32,983 nt of DNA, taken from the NCBI GenBank assembly GCA_022340705.1, contig JAJDNJ010000196.1, positions 1 through 32,983 of the forward strand, written 5' to 3'. Below are positions 1 through 9,720 of the stretch, one piece after another (the first letter of the stretch is position 1; each line of letters starts with the position of its first letter). Source of the DNA: Betaproteobacteria bacterium. Lineage in GTDB: Bacteria; Pseudomonadota; Gammaproteobacteria; Burkholderiales; SG8-39. The position numbers were made by a program, and so were the translations under genes. The notes under the pieces are model-generated. The model worked only from the letters and a program-made list of their open reading frames with translations, was not told the DNA's origin and did no database searches.

Positions 1-460
1 CGGAAGCGAGAACCTTCGCGCCCCAGCGCCGCACGCGCTCGAGCAATGCGGGGGCGGGCAGGCCGAAATGAAAGCTCACCACCGCCGGATTGAACGGCTC
101 GAGCACGTCGGCGGCTTCGTCACTGAACGGCGCGCGGCCAGGTCCAGGCGGAATCTTGCTTGGATCAATGCCGTACTCCGCGTAGTACGGCGCGAGCGCA
201 GCCCGCCAGGTCGCTTCGCGCTCGACGTTGGACGCAGGCGGCGTATGACAGAAAAAGTTGACGTTGAAGGGTCGTGTGGTCCCCGTCCTCAAGCGCAACA
301 GTTCCTCGCGCAACGCCTCGAGGCTCAGCATCGCGCAAGGTAGCGAGCCGAGGCCGCCGGCGTTTGACACGGCAAGCGCCAGGGCGCTGCCTTGCACACC
401 CGCCATCGGCGCCTGAATGATCGGCAGTTCGATGCCCAGCAGGGACTGCAAAGTTGTCAT
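1..460 (-). CDS. Nitronate monooxygenase-like flavoprotein (5' part only)
   Basis: The frame opens with ATG at 460, with GGAG about 7 nt upstream, and runs off the left edge after 153 codons. The N-terminus begins MTTLQSLLGIELPIIQAPM and continues into AVSNAGGLGSL. This 'PIIQAPMAG...SNAGGLGSL' pattern is the FMN-binding start of the 2-nitropropane dioxygenase / nitronate monooxygenase TIM-barrel family. Later visible residues (FNVNFFCHTPP, VVSFHFGLP) fit barrel strands of that family. These FMN enzymes oxidise alkyl nitronates; some relatives are enoyl reductases (FabK-like), so the exact substrate is inferred only from the family. The gene is separated from pilU by an intrinsic terminator and so is probably transcribed independently. 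The catalytic histidine region and C-terminus lie outside the window. Confidence 0.8.
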   Translation of the reverse strand, partial: MTTLQSLLGIELPIIQAPMAGVQGSALALAVSNAGGLGSLPCAMLSLEALREELLRLRTGTTRPFNVNFFCHTPPASNVEREATWRAALAPYYAEYGIDPSKIPPGPGRAPFSDEAADVLEPFNPAVVSFHFGLPAPALLERVRRWGAKVLAS

Positions 461-504
461 CAGTCGCTCCGTCGTTGCGCGCCGCGCTCGATGCCGGCGG
501 CAAA

Positions 505-536
505 ACGCAAAAGGGGCGCTCGCGCGCCCCTTTTTT
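505..536 (-). terminator. Intrinsic terminator after pilU
   Basis: A perfect 7-bp GC stem (GGGGCGC at 513-519 with GCGCCCC at 524-530, loop of 4) is flanked by A-runs on the left (509-512, 502-505) and six Ts on the right (531-536). Read on the minus strand, the hairpin is followed by TTTT, GCG, TTTT and lies 25 nt beyond the pilU stop codon, so it is the natural end of the pilT-pilU transcript. The flanking runs would also let it work on the plus strand. Confidence 0.85.
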
Positions 537-560
537 GACCGCGGCTCGCGCTGCGGTTTG

Positions 561-1697
561 CTAAACGATGTCGAGGTGCTCGATGCCCTTCGACATATCC
601 TTGTCCTTCGCTTCCTTGCCGTGCAGCTTGATCTGCAGGCGTACTTCGTTGGTCGAGTCGGCGAAGCGCAGCGCATCCTCGTAGGCGATACGACCTTCTT
701 CGTACAGATCGAAAAGTGCCTGGTCGAAGGTCTGCATGCCGAGCTCGCGCGACTTCTTCATGATTTCCTTGATCTCGTGCACCTCGCCCTTGAAGATCAG
801 GTCGGAGATCAGCGGCGTGTTGAGCAGGATCTCGACCGCGGCGCAGCGGCCCTTGCCTTCCTTGACCGGGAGCAGGCGCTGCGAGATCACGCCCTTGAGG
901 TTGAGCGACAGGTCCATTAGCAGCTGGTCGCGTCGCTCTTCGGGGAAGAAGTTGATGATCCGGTCCATCGCCTGGTTGGAGTTGTTCGCGTGCAGGGTGC
1001 CCAGGCAGAGGTGGCCGGTTTCAGCAAACGCGATCGCGTGCTCCATCACCTCCCGATCGCGGATCTCGCCGATCAGAATCACATCGGGTGCCTGTCGTAG
1101 CGTGTTCTTCAGCGCGGACTCCCAGGACTCGGTGTCCACGCCGACTTCGCGCTGCGTGACGATGCAGTTCTTGTGCGGGTGCACGTACTCGACGGGATCC
1201 TCGATCGTGACGATATGGCCGTGCGAGTTTTCATTGCGGTAGCCGATCATCGCCGCGAGCGAGGTCGATTTTCCAGAGCCGGTTCCGCCCACGAAGATCA
1301 CCAGGCCGCGCTTGGTCATCGCCACGTCTTTCAGGACGCCCGGCAGTCTGAGGTCCTCGAACGTCGGAATCGTGGTCGTGATGACCCGCAGCACCATGCC
1401 GATCTGTCCTTGCTGCACGAAGCAGTTCACGCGGAAGCGGCCGATGCCCGCCGGGCTGATCGCAAAATTGCATTCCTTGGTCGCCTCGAACTCGGCGGCC
1501 TGCTTGTCGTTCATGATCGAACGCACGAGCATTCCTGTGTGCTGGCCGTTGAGCGCCTGCTGCGATACGGGCGTCATCCGACCGTCGATTTTCATCGCGG
1601 GCGGAAAGTTCGCCGTGATGAAAAGGTCGGAGCCCCTCTTCGAGAGCAGCGCGCGAAGCAGGTCATACATGAATTTGGTGGCCTGTTCTCTTTCCAT
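561..1697 (-). CDS. pilU: Type IV pilus retraction ATPase PilU
   Basis: A 378-residue secretion-type AAA+ ATPase of the PilT/PilU family; PilU supports PilT in pilus retraction and twitching motility at the cytoplasmic face of the pilus base. The Walker A motif is GGTGSGKS (residues about 137-144). The Asp-box/Walker B region reads APDVILIGEIRD, and the His box GHLCLGTLHA follows. It is told from PilT by its position downstream of a clear pilT, its longer charged C-terminal tail (ending KGIEHLDIV) and the lack of the AIRNLIRE motif. I chose ATG 1697 because AAGGAGAAAGGC lies just upstream and the protein then begins MEREQATKFMYDLLRALL, close to the usual PilU length; an upstream in-frame start would add 13 atypical residues. 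It follows pilT by 63 nt on the same strand. Confidence 0.93.
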   Translation of the reverse strand: MEREQATKFMYDLLRALLSKRGSDLFITANFPPAMKIDGRMTPVSQQALNGQHTGMLVRSIMNDKQAAEFEATKECNFAISPAGIGRFRVNCFVQQGQIGMVLRVITTTIPTFEDLRLPGVLKDVAMTKRGLVIFVGGTGSGKSTSLAAMIGYRNENSHGHIVTIEDPVEYVHPHKNCIVTQREVGVDTESWESALKNTLRQAPDVILIGEIRDREVMEHAIAFAETGHLCLGTLHANNSNQAMDRIINFFPEERRDQLLMDLSLNLKGVISQRLLPVKEGKGRCAAVEILLNTPLISDLIFKGEVHEIKEIMKKSRELGMQTFDQALFDLYEEGRIAYEDALRFADSTNEVRLQIKLHGKEAKDKDMSKGIEHLDIV

Positions 1698-1760
1698 GCC
1701 TTTCTCCTTTTCTTGCCGGGGAGCCCGCGTTTGCACGCTCCCCTGAGTCGACTCGCCCGA

Positions 1761-2804
1761 TCAGCCCTGGAACGTTTCCTTGTTCGCCGCCTTGCCGCGC
1801 GCCTCGGCGACCGAGATCGAATTGCGCGCGACCATCTCCTGGAGGTTCTGGTCCAGCGTCTGCATGCCGAGCTGACGCCCGGTCTGGATCGCCGAATACA
1901 TCTGCGCGATCTTGTTCTCGCGGATCAGGTTACGGATCGCCGGGGTGCCGATCATGATCTCATGCGCGGCGACGCGGCCCGATCCGTCCTTGGTCTTGCA
2001 CAGCGTTTGCGAGATCACCGCGCGGATCGATTCCGACAGCATCGCGCGCACCATCTCCTTCTCCGCGGCCGGGAACACGTCGACGATCCGGTCAATCGTC
2101 TTGGCCGCAGACGACGTATGCAGCGTGCCGAATACCAGGTGGCCCGTCTCCGCGCCGGTCAGGGCGAGACGGATCGTCTCGAGGTCGCGCATCTCACCGA
2201 CCAGAATCACGTCCGGGTCCTCGCGCAGCGCACTGCGCAGCGCGTTCGAGAACGAAAGCGTGTGTGGGCCGACCTCACGTTGGTTGATCAGACATTTCTT
2301 CGATTCATGCACGAATTCGATCGGGTCCTCGATCGTGAGGACGTGGCCGTACTCGTTCTCGTTGATATGGTTGACCATCGCGGCGAGGGTGGTACTCTTG
2401 CCCGACCCCGTCGGCCCCGTGACCAGCACCAGCCCGCGGGGCTGATCCGCGATCTCGGCGAAAATCCGCGGGCACTTCAGCTCCTCGAGCGTGAGCACCT
2501 TCGAGGGCACCGTCCGCAGCACCGCCGCCGCGCCACGCTGCTGCACGAAGGCATTGACCCGAAAGCGCGCCAGATTGGGCACGGCGAAGGAAAAGTCGCA
2601 TTCAAGGTTCTCTTCGTAGAACTTACGCTGCCCGTCGTTCATGATGTCGTAGATCATCGAGTGCACTTCCTTGTGCTCGAGTGCGGGCACGTTGATGCGC
2701 CGCACATCGCCGTGCACGCGGATCATGGGCGGCAGTCCCGCCGACAGGTGCAGGTCCGACGCCTTGTTCTTGACGCAGAAAGCGAGAAGTTCGGTGAGAT
2801 CCAT
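1761..2804 (-). CDS. pilT: Type IV pilus retraction ATPase PilT
   Basis: A 347-residue hexameric ATPase that drives pilus retraction. An N-terminal PAS-like domain (about 1-100) precedes the RecA-like core. Walker A is GPTGSGKS at residues 130-137. The Asp box/Walker B is DPDVILVGEMRD at about 196-207, and the His box TGHLVFGTLHT is at about 220-230. The PilT-specific C-terminal AIRNLIRE motif is intact. The start ATG at 2804 has AAAGGA about 7 nt upstream. It is the first gene of the pilT-pilU pair and is divergent from yggS across a 53-nt gap that must hold both promoters; no strong consensus stands out there. Confidence 0.96.
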   Translation of the reverse strand: MDLTELLAFCVKNKASDLHLSAGLPPMIRVHGDVRRINVPALEHKEVHSMIYDIMNDGQRKFYEENLECDFSFAVPNLARFRVNAFVQQRGAAAVLRTVPSKVLTLEELKCPRIFAEIADQPRGLVLVTGPTGSGKSTTLAAMVNHINENEYGHVLTIEDPIEFVHESKKCLINQREVGPHTLSFSNALRSALREDPDVILVGEMRDLETIRLALTGAETGHLVFGTLHTSSAAKTIDRIVDVFPAAEKEMVRAMLSESIRAVISQTLCKTKDGSGRVAAHEIMIGTPAIRNLIRENKIAQMYSAIQTGRQLGMQTLDQNLQEMVARNSISVAEARGKAANKETFQG

Positions 2805-2857
2805 TACAATCCTTTCCGGTCGTCGCGCGTGACAAATTTCCGCGCCAATTCAAGAGT

Positions 2858-3574
2858 ATGGCAACGATTGCCGATAATTTGCAAGCAGTCCGCGAACGGA
2901 TCGCGCACGCCGCGCGCGCAGCGGGCCGCGAGGCGGAAAAAATCACGCTTCTCGCGGTATCAAAGACCCACCCCGCGCAGCGCGTGATCGAGGCCGTCGC
3001 AGCCGGGCAGCGGACATTCGGCGAGAACTACGTGCAAGAAGCGGTGCGCAAGATGGATGCGGTTGCCGCGGCGTCGGATCCCGGCATCGCACTCGAATGG
3101 CACCTGATCGGTCCGTTGCAGAGCAACAAGACACGCACTGTCGCCGAACGCTTCGATTGGGTTCAGACCATCGATCGGGAAAAAATTGCTGCGCGTCTTT
3201 CCGCGCAGCGCGCAGACACGCGCGCCCCGCTCAACGTACTGGTGCAGGTCAACGTTTCGGGCGAGGCCTCCAAAAGTGGCGTCGCGCCCGAATCCGTACT
3301 CGCGCTCGCGCAGGCCGTCGCCCGACTGCCGCGCCTGCGTCTGCGCGGGCTGATGACCATCCCCGAGCCGACCGATGATGTGGCGCTGCAGCGCGCGCGT
3401 TTCCGCCGCCTGCGCGAGTTGCTCGAGGCCGCACGGGCAAGCGGCCTCGCCCTGGATACACTGTCGATGGGCATGTCAGATGACATGGAGGCGGCGATTG
3501 CGGAGGGAGCAACGATGGTGAGAATCGGCACGGCGATCTTCGGCGCGCGCGAAATCGAGCGGGGCACCGCATGA
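2858..3574 (+). CDS. yggS: YggS-family pyridoxal-phosphate homeostasis protein
   Basis: A 238-residue PLP-binding protein of the YggS/PROSC (PLPHP) family, a single-domain fold-type III barrel that helps control free PLP and amino-acid pools without known catalysis. The PLP-binding lysine is K36 in LLAVSKTHP, its usual position. Other family blocks are FGENYVQEA, WHLIGPLQSNK, the VNVSGEASKSG region, RGLMTIPEP and LSMGMSDDMEAAI. The C-terminal phosphate-binding segment is MVRIGTAIFGAR. Its last codons overlap proC by 4 nt (ATGA), indicating translational coupling. The yggS-proC-yggT order is conserved in many proteobacteria. Confidence 0.95.
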   Translation: MATIADNLQAVRERIAHAARAAGREAEKITLLAVSKTHPAQRVIEAVAAGQRTFGENYVQEAVRKMDAVAAASDPGIALEWHLIGPLQSNKTRTVAERFDWVQTIDREKIAARLSAQRADTRAPLNVLVQVNVSGEASKSGVAPESVLALAQAVARLPRLRLRGLMTIPEPTDDVALQRARFRRLRELLEAARASGLALDTLSMGMSDDMEAAIAEGATMVRIGTAIFGAREIERGTA

Positions 3575-4383
3575 AAATCGCATTTCTCGGCGGCGGCAAC
3601 ATGGCGAGCGCACTGATCGGCGGGCTCATCGCGCGCGGGTTTGACGCCTCGGCGATCCACGTCATCGAGGTCAACGCGCAGGCGCGCGAGCGGCTTGCGG
3701 CACGTTGCCCGGTGAGCGTGAGCGCGACGCCCGATGCGGCAACGCGCGCTTGCGATACGCTGGTGCTCGCCGTCAAGCCGCAGGACATGCGCGCCGCGCT
3801 GAGTTCACTTGGATCCGACATCGGTGGAATGCTCGTCGTCAGCATCGCGGCGGGACTGCGCCTCGAGGATCTGTCGCGGTGGGCGGGCGGTCATCGCCGG
3901 CTCGTGCGTTGCATGCCGAATACGCCCGCATTGATCGGCAAGGGCATTGCGGGCCTCTACGCACTGCCGGAGGTCAGCACGCAAGAGCGCGCGCGCGCCG
4001 AGCAGGTGCTCGCTGCCGTGGGCGAAGTGGTCTGGGTCGACGCGGAAGCGCTGCTCGACCCGGTGACCGCCGTCTCGGGCAGCGGCCCGGCGTACGTGTT
4101 CTGGTTCATCGAGCAGCTCGCGGCGGCGGGCGCGCATCTGGGGCTCGAACCTCGAACCGCGCTGCGCCTCGCGCTCGCCACGGTGCGCGGGGCGGCCGAG
4201 CTCGCCGCGCAGTCTGGCGAGTCGCCCGCGGTGCTGCGCGAGCGCGTCACTTCGAAGGGGGGAACCACGGAGGCCGCGCTCAAGGTCCTCGCCGAGGAGC
4301 GTGTGGGCGAGCGCCTGGAACGCGCGATCGAGGCCGCAAGCCGCCGCGGCGCGGAGCTCGGCGAGGCGCTGGGAGCGGACTGA
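3571..4383 (+). CDS. proC: Pyrroline-5-carboxylate reductase
   Basis: A 270-residue enzyme catalysing the last step of proline synthesis, the NAD(P)H-dependent reduction of 1-pyrroline-5-carboxylate to L-proline. The N-terminal Rossmann motif is IAFLGGGNMASALIGGL (residues 3-19). The family segments LAVKPQ (about 66-71) and RCMPNTPALIGKG (about 113-125) are present. The C-terminal dimerisation domain holds the signature VSGSGPAYVFWFIE and the later VTSKGGTTEAAL block. Length matches the family. It overlaps yggS by 4 nt at its start and abuts yggT directly at its end. Confidence 0.97.
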   Translation: MKIAFLGGGNMASALIGGLIARGFDASAIHVIEVNAQARERLAARCPVSVSATPDAATRACDTLVLAVKPQDMRAALSSLGSDIGGMLVVSIAAGLRLEDLSRWAGGHRRLVRCMPNTPALIGKGIAGLYALPEVSTQERARAEQVLAAVGEVVWVDAEALLDPVTAVSGSGPAYVFWFIEQLAAAGAHLGLEPRTALRLALATVRGAAELAAQSGESPAVLRERVTSKGGTTEAALKVLAEERVGERLERAIEAASRRGAELGEALGAD

Positions 4384-4956
4384 GTGCTCGCCCAGATCGC
4401 CGAACTCCTGGTCGACACCGCGGCAGCGTTCGTCGTCTTTCTGCTGCTCGCGCGTTTTCATTTTCAGTGGCTGCGCGTGCCGTTCCGCAACCCGATCGGC
4501 GAGTTCGTCGTCGCCTGCACGAACTGGATCGTGTACCCCGCGCGCCGGTTGATCCCTTCGCTTGCCGGCCTCGATCTCGCAACTTGGCTTGCGGCGTGGC
4601 TGGTGCAGGGCTGTGCTTTGTACATGACGCTGGCTTTGCGCGGCTGGGACGCGGGCGGTCGGATCGGCGCCGCGATAGGCGTACTTGCCGCGATCGCGTT
4701 CCTCGATCTGCTGCGCTTCAGCGCCTACATCCTGATGTTCGCGATCATCGTGCAGGTCGTGATGTCCTGGGTGAATGCCTATCACCCCTTCGCCGCGATT
4801 TTCGACGCGATGACACGGCCGTTTCTGCGTCCGCTGCGGCGCGTCGTGCCGCCGATCGCGAATTTCGATCTGTCCCCCCTCGTACTCATCGTGCTCGTTC
4901 AGGTCCTGCTGATTCCGCTCGCGCACCTGCGCGCTCAGCTTGGCGGGCTGTTGTGA
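4384..4956 (+). CDS. yggT: YggT-family integral membrane protein
   Basis: A 190-residue hydrophobic protein with two tandem YGGT units. The first covers roughly residues 1-75 with FRNPIGEFVVACTNWIVYPARRLIP; the second covers about 100-185 with VMSWVNAYHPFAAIFDAMTR and FLRPLRRVVPP. Four membrane segments are visible by hydrophobicity. The family's molecular role is not settled; it is linked to osmotic stress in E. coli and to cell-division-associated YlmG proteins elsewhere. The start is GTG immediately after the proC stop codon, so translation is probably coupled. It overlaps the next gene by 4 nt. Confidence 0.9.
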   Translation: MLAQIAELLVDTAAAFVVFLLLARFHFQWLRVPFRNPIGEFVVACTNWIVYPARRLIPSLAGLDLATWLAAWLVQGCALYMTLALRGWDAGGRIGAAIGVLAAIAFLDLLRFSAYILMFAIIVQVVMSWVNAYHPFAAIFDAMTRPFLRPLRRVVPPIANFDLSPLVLIVLVQVLLIPLAHLRAQLGGLL

Positions 4957-5246
4957 GCGGCTGGTTTCGCCACGCCGGCGAGCGCCTGCTTCTCGAGGTG
5001 CAGGTGCAGCCGGGGGCGGCACGCACCGAGGTGGCCGGGCTGCACGACGGGCGGCTCAAGATACGCCTCGGCGCGCGGGCAATCGACGGGCGGGCGAATG
5101 CTGCGCTGGTGCAATTCATTGCGGCACGGCTTGGCGTGGCGAAGCGTGACGTGACGATCGAAACCGGCGCAACCTCGCGGCGCAAGCGCGTGCAGGTAAT
5201 CGGCGCGACCCGCGCGCCGGAGGCGCTGCTGTCGCGTAGCGACTGA
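4953..5246 (+). CDS. yggU: DUF167 (YggU-family) protein
   Basis: A 97-residue protein beginning with a GTG that overlaps the yggT stop codon (GTGA). The sequence carries the DUF167/YggU core: LLLEVQVQPGAARTEVAGLHDGR-type N-terminal strand, then LKIRLGARAIDGRANAALVQFIA and the RRKRVQVIG C-terminal strand. The PGA(K/A)..E and DG(K/R)AN(A/E)A elements define the family. The function is unknown. The same reading frame stays open far upstream, but that part overlaps proC and yggT in another frame and is not coding. It closes the yggS-proC-yggT operon, which faces aceK tail to tail with a 15-nt gap. Confidence 0.9.
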   Translation: MSGWFRHAGERLLLEVQVQPGAARTEVAGLHDGRLKIRLGARAIDGRANAALVQFIAARLGVAKRDVTIETGATSRRKRVQVIGATRAPEALLSRSD

Positions 5247-5261
5247 GCGCGCCTTGGCGGC

Positions 5262-7058
5262 TCAGGCGCGTCGGGGTAAGCGCGCGTTTCCCGGGTAAGG
5301 AAAGACGTCCGCCTGAATCCCGGCGTGCAGCTGATCCTGGCGCGCCTGCCAGTACGCCGGATCCATCAGATCGGCATGGTATTCGAGGAAGATCTGACGC
5401 GCTTTCGGATCGGCGACGAGAAATTGCGCGAACTGCTCCGGAAACACGTCATGCGGGCCGACTGAGTAGTACGGCTCCGCCGACATCTCGTCCTCCCAGC
5501 TTCGCGGCGGGGGAATGCGACGAAAATTGCATTCGGTCATCGGTGCGATCTCGTCGTAGTCGTAGAACACGACCCGCTCGTGGCGTGTCACGCCGAAGTT
5601 CTTCAGCAGCATGTCGCCTGGAAAGATGCCCGCGCTGGCCAGCTCCTTAATCGCGTTGCCGTACTCGAGCAGCGCGTGGCGCACCCGGGGCAGATCGCCT
5701 TCCGAGTTTGCTTCTGCGAGGTACAGGTTGAGTGGCTGCATGCGTCTTTCGATGTACATGTGCCCGATGACGATCTTGTCGTCCTCGAACTCGACGCTGG
5801 AGCCGGCTTCGCTTTTCAGTTCCTCGACCAGCGCCGGATCGAAGCGATCGAGCGGCAGTGCGACCAGGGAGTACTCGAGCGTGTCAGCCATCCGTCCCAC
5901 GCGATCGTGCATCTTCACGAGCAGGTACTTGTCTTTCACCGTCTGGCGGTCCAAGTCCTTTGGCGGCGCGAAGCGATCGCGGATCACTTTGAACACGTAG
6001 GGAAACGACGGCAGGGTGAAGACCAGCATCACCATTCCCTTAATCCCGGGCGCAATGACGAAGTTGTCGGAGGAATGCTTCAGGTGATAGTGCAGGTCTC
6101 GGTAGAAGAGGGTCTTGCCCTGCTTGTGCAGTCCGACGGCCATGTACGTCTCGGCGCGTGGCTTCCGCGGCATGAGCGTACGCAGAAACGAGACGTAGGC
6201 TGCAGGAACCTCCATGTCCACATGGAAGTACGCGCGCGCAAAGGAAAACAAGATCTGCAGCTCGTCCGCCTCGAACAGCAGCGCGTCGAGAAATAGCTCG
6301 CGTCGTTCGTTCTGCAGGATCGGTACCGCGAAGGGAAACTCGCGGTGGCCATTGATAACCTTGCCGATGATGTAAGCCGCCTTGTTGCGGAAAAAGAGCG
6401 TGCTGAGCACCTGGATCTGCAAGCTCGGGCGCGCGCGCACCGGTCGCGGGAAATGCCGACGCAGCGCGCGCACGATGCTGCGCAGATCGCGCGCGAGGTT
6501 CTCGAAGGGATTGGCGAGTCCGAAGCTCGTCGCGATCTCGGCCAGAGTTGCGCGCAGCCCTCGTTTCAGCGGGTAATAGCAGCGGTACGTCGGCGCGTCG
6601 CCTTCCAGATGCTCGGTGGCGACCGCCGGCCGCCAGAAGATGAACTCGTTATGGTAGTAGCGCCGGTGCAGGACCTGGCAGGCAACCGAGTTGTAAAAGG
6701 TCTCCGCGCATTCGGGCTGCCGATGCTCTGGCAGCAGGCCGATATAGGCGAGCTTAATGGCGGGCCACAGCGACTCGTCGGTCGCGGCCTGCGGGAATTC
6801 CCCGAGCACCGCATCGACCGCCTCGGAGACCCGCTGGTCGTAGAGGTGAATGCGCTCGCGCGCGAGCGCTGCCATCGTGCGCCAGTCCGCGCGCTCGAAC
6901 AGTGTCTTCGCGCGCTGCGCAGTTTCGCGAAACAGGCGATAGTGCCGGTCGAATCCGGCGAGGATCCGCCGCGCGATCGCCCCGGCCGTCTCCGCCCGCT
7001 CGGCCACCCCGGGCGAAAGCGGCGCGACCGATGCGGAGCGGGGCGAGGGCGCGCTCAT
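5262..7058 (-). CDS. aceK: Isocitrate dehydrogenase kinase/phosphatase
   Basis: A 598-residue AceK, the bifunctional enzyme that phosphorylates (inactivates) and dephosphorylates isocitrate dehydrogenase and so sends isocitrate to the glyoxylate shunt or the TCA cycle. The N-terminal regulatory half contains [21 protein letters not shown]. The kinase half contains [25 protein letters not shown], the nucleotide loop with the conserved lysine. The active-site region follows as [25 protein letters not shown] and [10 protein letters not shown]. Length is close to the E. coli enzyme. It starts 4 nt after the aceA stop and is almost certainly cotranscribed with it. It depends on an IDH encoded elsewhere. 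Confidence 0.96.
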   Translation of the reverse strand: MSAPSPRSASVAPLSPGVAERAETAGAIARRILAGFDRHYRLFRETAQRAKTLFERADWRTMAALARERIHLYDQRVSEAVDAVLGEFPQAATDESLWPAIKLAYIGLLPEHRQPECAETFYNSVACQVLHRRYYHNEFIFWRPAVATEHLEGDAPTYRCYYPLKRGLRATLAEIATSFGLANPFENLARDLRSIVRALRRHFPRPVRARPSLQIQVLSTLFFRNKAAYIIGKVINGHREFPFAVPILQNERRELFLDALLFEADELQILFSFARAYFHVDMEVPAAYVSFLRTLMPRKPRAETYMAVGLHKQGKTLFYRDLHYHLKHSSDNFVIAPGIKGMVMLVFTLPSFPYVFKVIRDRFAPPKDLDRQTVKDKYLLVKMHDRVGRMADTLEYSLVALPLDRFDPALVEELKSEAGSSVEFEDDKIVIGHMYIERRMQPLNLYLAEANSEGDLPRVRHALLEYGNAIKELASAGIFPGDMLLKNFGVTRHERVVFYDYDEIAPMTECNFRRIPPPRSWEDEMSAEPYYSVGPHDVFPEQFAQFLVADPKARQIFLEYHADLMDPAYWQARQDQLHAGIQADVFPYPGNARLPRRA

Positions 7059-7062
7059 CGCA

Positions 7063-8373
<1,311 letters not shown>

Positions 8374-8607
8374 GAACGGTTCCTTTCGGTTGGCTGGGTG
8401 ACGAAATGCCGCGCGACGCGATGGCGCTCGCGGCGGCTGACCCAAGCAAGGTAACCGACCCCCATGGCGCGCAGCAATAACCGGACGGTCAGGCTTTGAG
8501 CAGAGCTAAAACAAGTATTTACAATAGGTTACTTGCCCCCCGTTTCATGATGCGAGAGCCCATTTCAAAAGTTTGATGCGACGCAAAACGCGCTGCTACG
8601 CGACCGC
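8374..8607 (-). promoter_or_regulatory. Intergenic leader/promoter region of aceA with an inverted repeat
   Basis: This 234-nt gap between the rodA stop and the aceA start is the only sizeable non-coding space before aceAK and must hold its promoter. It contains an AT-rich island (about 8505-8585) unlike its GC-rich surroundings. Within it, CAAGTA (8512-8517) and TACTTG (8530-8535) form a perfect 6-bp inverted repeat with a 12-nt spacer, operator-like in size. No convincing -35/-10 pair or rodA terminator could be assigned. Confidence 0.4.
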
Positions 8608-9720
8608 TCAGGTGCGTACCAGCTTGCGTTGCTTCTGGATGTTCATCAGCAGGCCGATTGCGATGAACAGGGTCAACAGCGCGGTCCCGCCGTACGACAG
8701 GAACGGCAGGGGCACCCCGACCACGGGCAGCACACCGGACACCATGCCCATGTTGACGAAGGCGTAGGTGAAGAAGATCAGGCTGATCGCGCCCGCGAGC
8801 AGGCGCCCGAACAGCGTGGCCGCCTGCGCGGCGATCGCCAGGCCGCGCGCGATCAGCAACGCGTAGAGCACGAGCAGGACGCAGTTGCCGATCAGACCGA
8901 ATTCCTCCGAGTAAACCGCGAAGATGAAGTCGGTGTGCCGCTCCGGAATGAACTCGAGGTGCGCCTGGGTCCCCTTCAGCCAGCCCTTGCCCGAAAGTCC
9001 GCCCGCGCCGATCGCGATCGTCGACTGGATGATGTGGTAGCCCGCGCCGAGCGGATCCTGCGACGGGTCGAGCAGAGTCAGAATTCGGCGTCGCTGATAG
9101 TCGTGCAGCAGGCTCCAGATCGGAGGCAGGCTGGCAAGCGCCAGCGCGACGAGCCCGCCCATCGCTTTCCAGCTCAGGCCAGCGAAGAAGATCACGTAGA
9201 ACCCGGCCGCGGCGACGAGGAGCGCGGTTCCCAGATCGGGCTGCCGCGCGATGAGCATCGCCGGTACCGCGACCAGAATGCCGGCGATGACGAACTCACG
9301 CGGTCGCAGATTGCCTTCGTTGCGATGAAAAAACCAGGCGAGCATCAGCGGCATCGCGATCTTCATCATCTCGGAGGGCTGAAAACGCATCACGCCGACG
9401 CTCAACCAGCGTCGCGCACCGTTGACGACATCGCCGAACAGGGCGACCGCGATCAGGAGGAGCAGGCCAGCGACGTACACCGGAAACGCGGAGCGCATGA
9501 TCACCTGCGGCGGCATTCGCGCCACCAGCCACATTGCGCCGAGCGCGACCGCGAGGTGGCGCAGCTGCCAGATGACGCGCTCGGGACTCTCCTGGCTCGC
9601 CGAGTACAGCGTGGCCAGGCCGAGCGCCATGAGCAGCAAGGCCACCGTCAGCAGGGTGGCGTCGATGCCGTCGACGCTCGAGCGGGCAAACCTGCGAATC
9701 ATGCCGCGCGTCAGCTCCAT
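8608..9720 (-). CDS. rodA: Rod-shape SEDS peptidoglycan glycosyltransferase RodA
   Basis: A 370-residue polytopic SEDS protein (about ten membrane segments) that polymerises lipid II into glycan strands for lateral wall growth with PBP2. Family blocks seen include GDVVNGARRWL (about 96-106), FQPSEMMKIAMPL (about 113-125), RQPDLGTALL (about 159-168) and LEFIPERHTDFIFAVYSEEFG (about 255-275). D264 in the last block corresponds to the essential SEDS aspartate. The C-terminal GVPLPFLSYGGTALL motif is intact. It starts directly after the mrdA stop, the usual PBP2-RodA order, and ends the operon. Confidence 0.96.
   Translation of the reverse strand: MELTRGMIRRFARSSVDGIDATLLTVALLLMALGLATLYSASQESPERVIWQLRHLAVALGAMWLVARMPPQVIMRSAFPVYVAGLLLLIAVALFGDVVNGARRWLSVGVMRFQPSEMMKIAMPLMLAWFFHRNEGNLRPREFVIAGILVAVPAMLIARQPDLGTALLVAAAGFYVIFFAGLSWKAMGGLVALALASLPPIWSLLHDYQRRRILTLLDPSQDPLGAGYHIIQSTIAIGAGGLSGKGWLKGTQAHLEFIPERHTDFIFAVYSEEFGLIGNCVLLVLYALLIARGLAIAAQAATLFGRLLAGAISLIFFTYAFVNMGMVSGVLPVVGVPLPFLSYGGTALLTLFIAIGLLMNIQKQRKLVRT

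Noticed and set aside
1173-2987. Long open frame (about 600 codons) on the plus strand opposite pilU and pilT
   Set aside because: It is antisense to two unmistakable ATPase genes, has Arg/His/Asp-rich composition typical of GC-rich antisense frames, and shows no recognisable motif.
3705-4952. Upstream extension of the DUF167 reading frame through proC and yggT
   Set aside because: The extension is Arg-rich out-of-frame translation of proC and yggT; only the last 97 residues match a family.
8512-8535. Reading the inverted repeat upstream of aceA as an intrinsic terminator of rodA
   Set aside because: The stem is AT-rich, only 6 bp with a 12-nt loop, and has no T-run after it.
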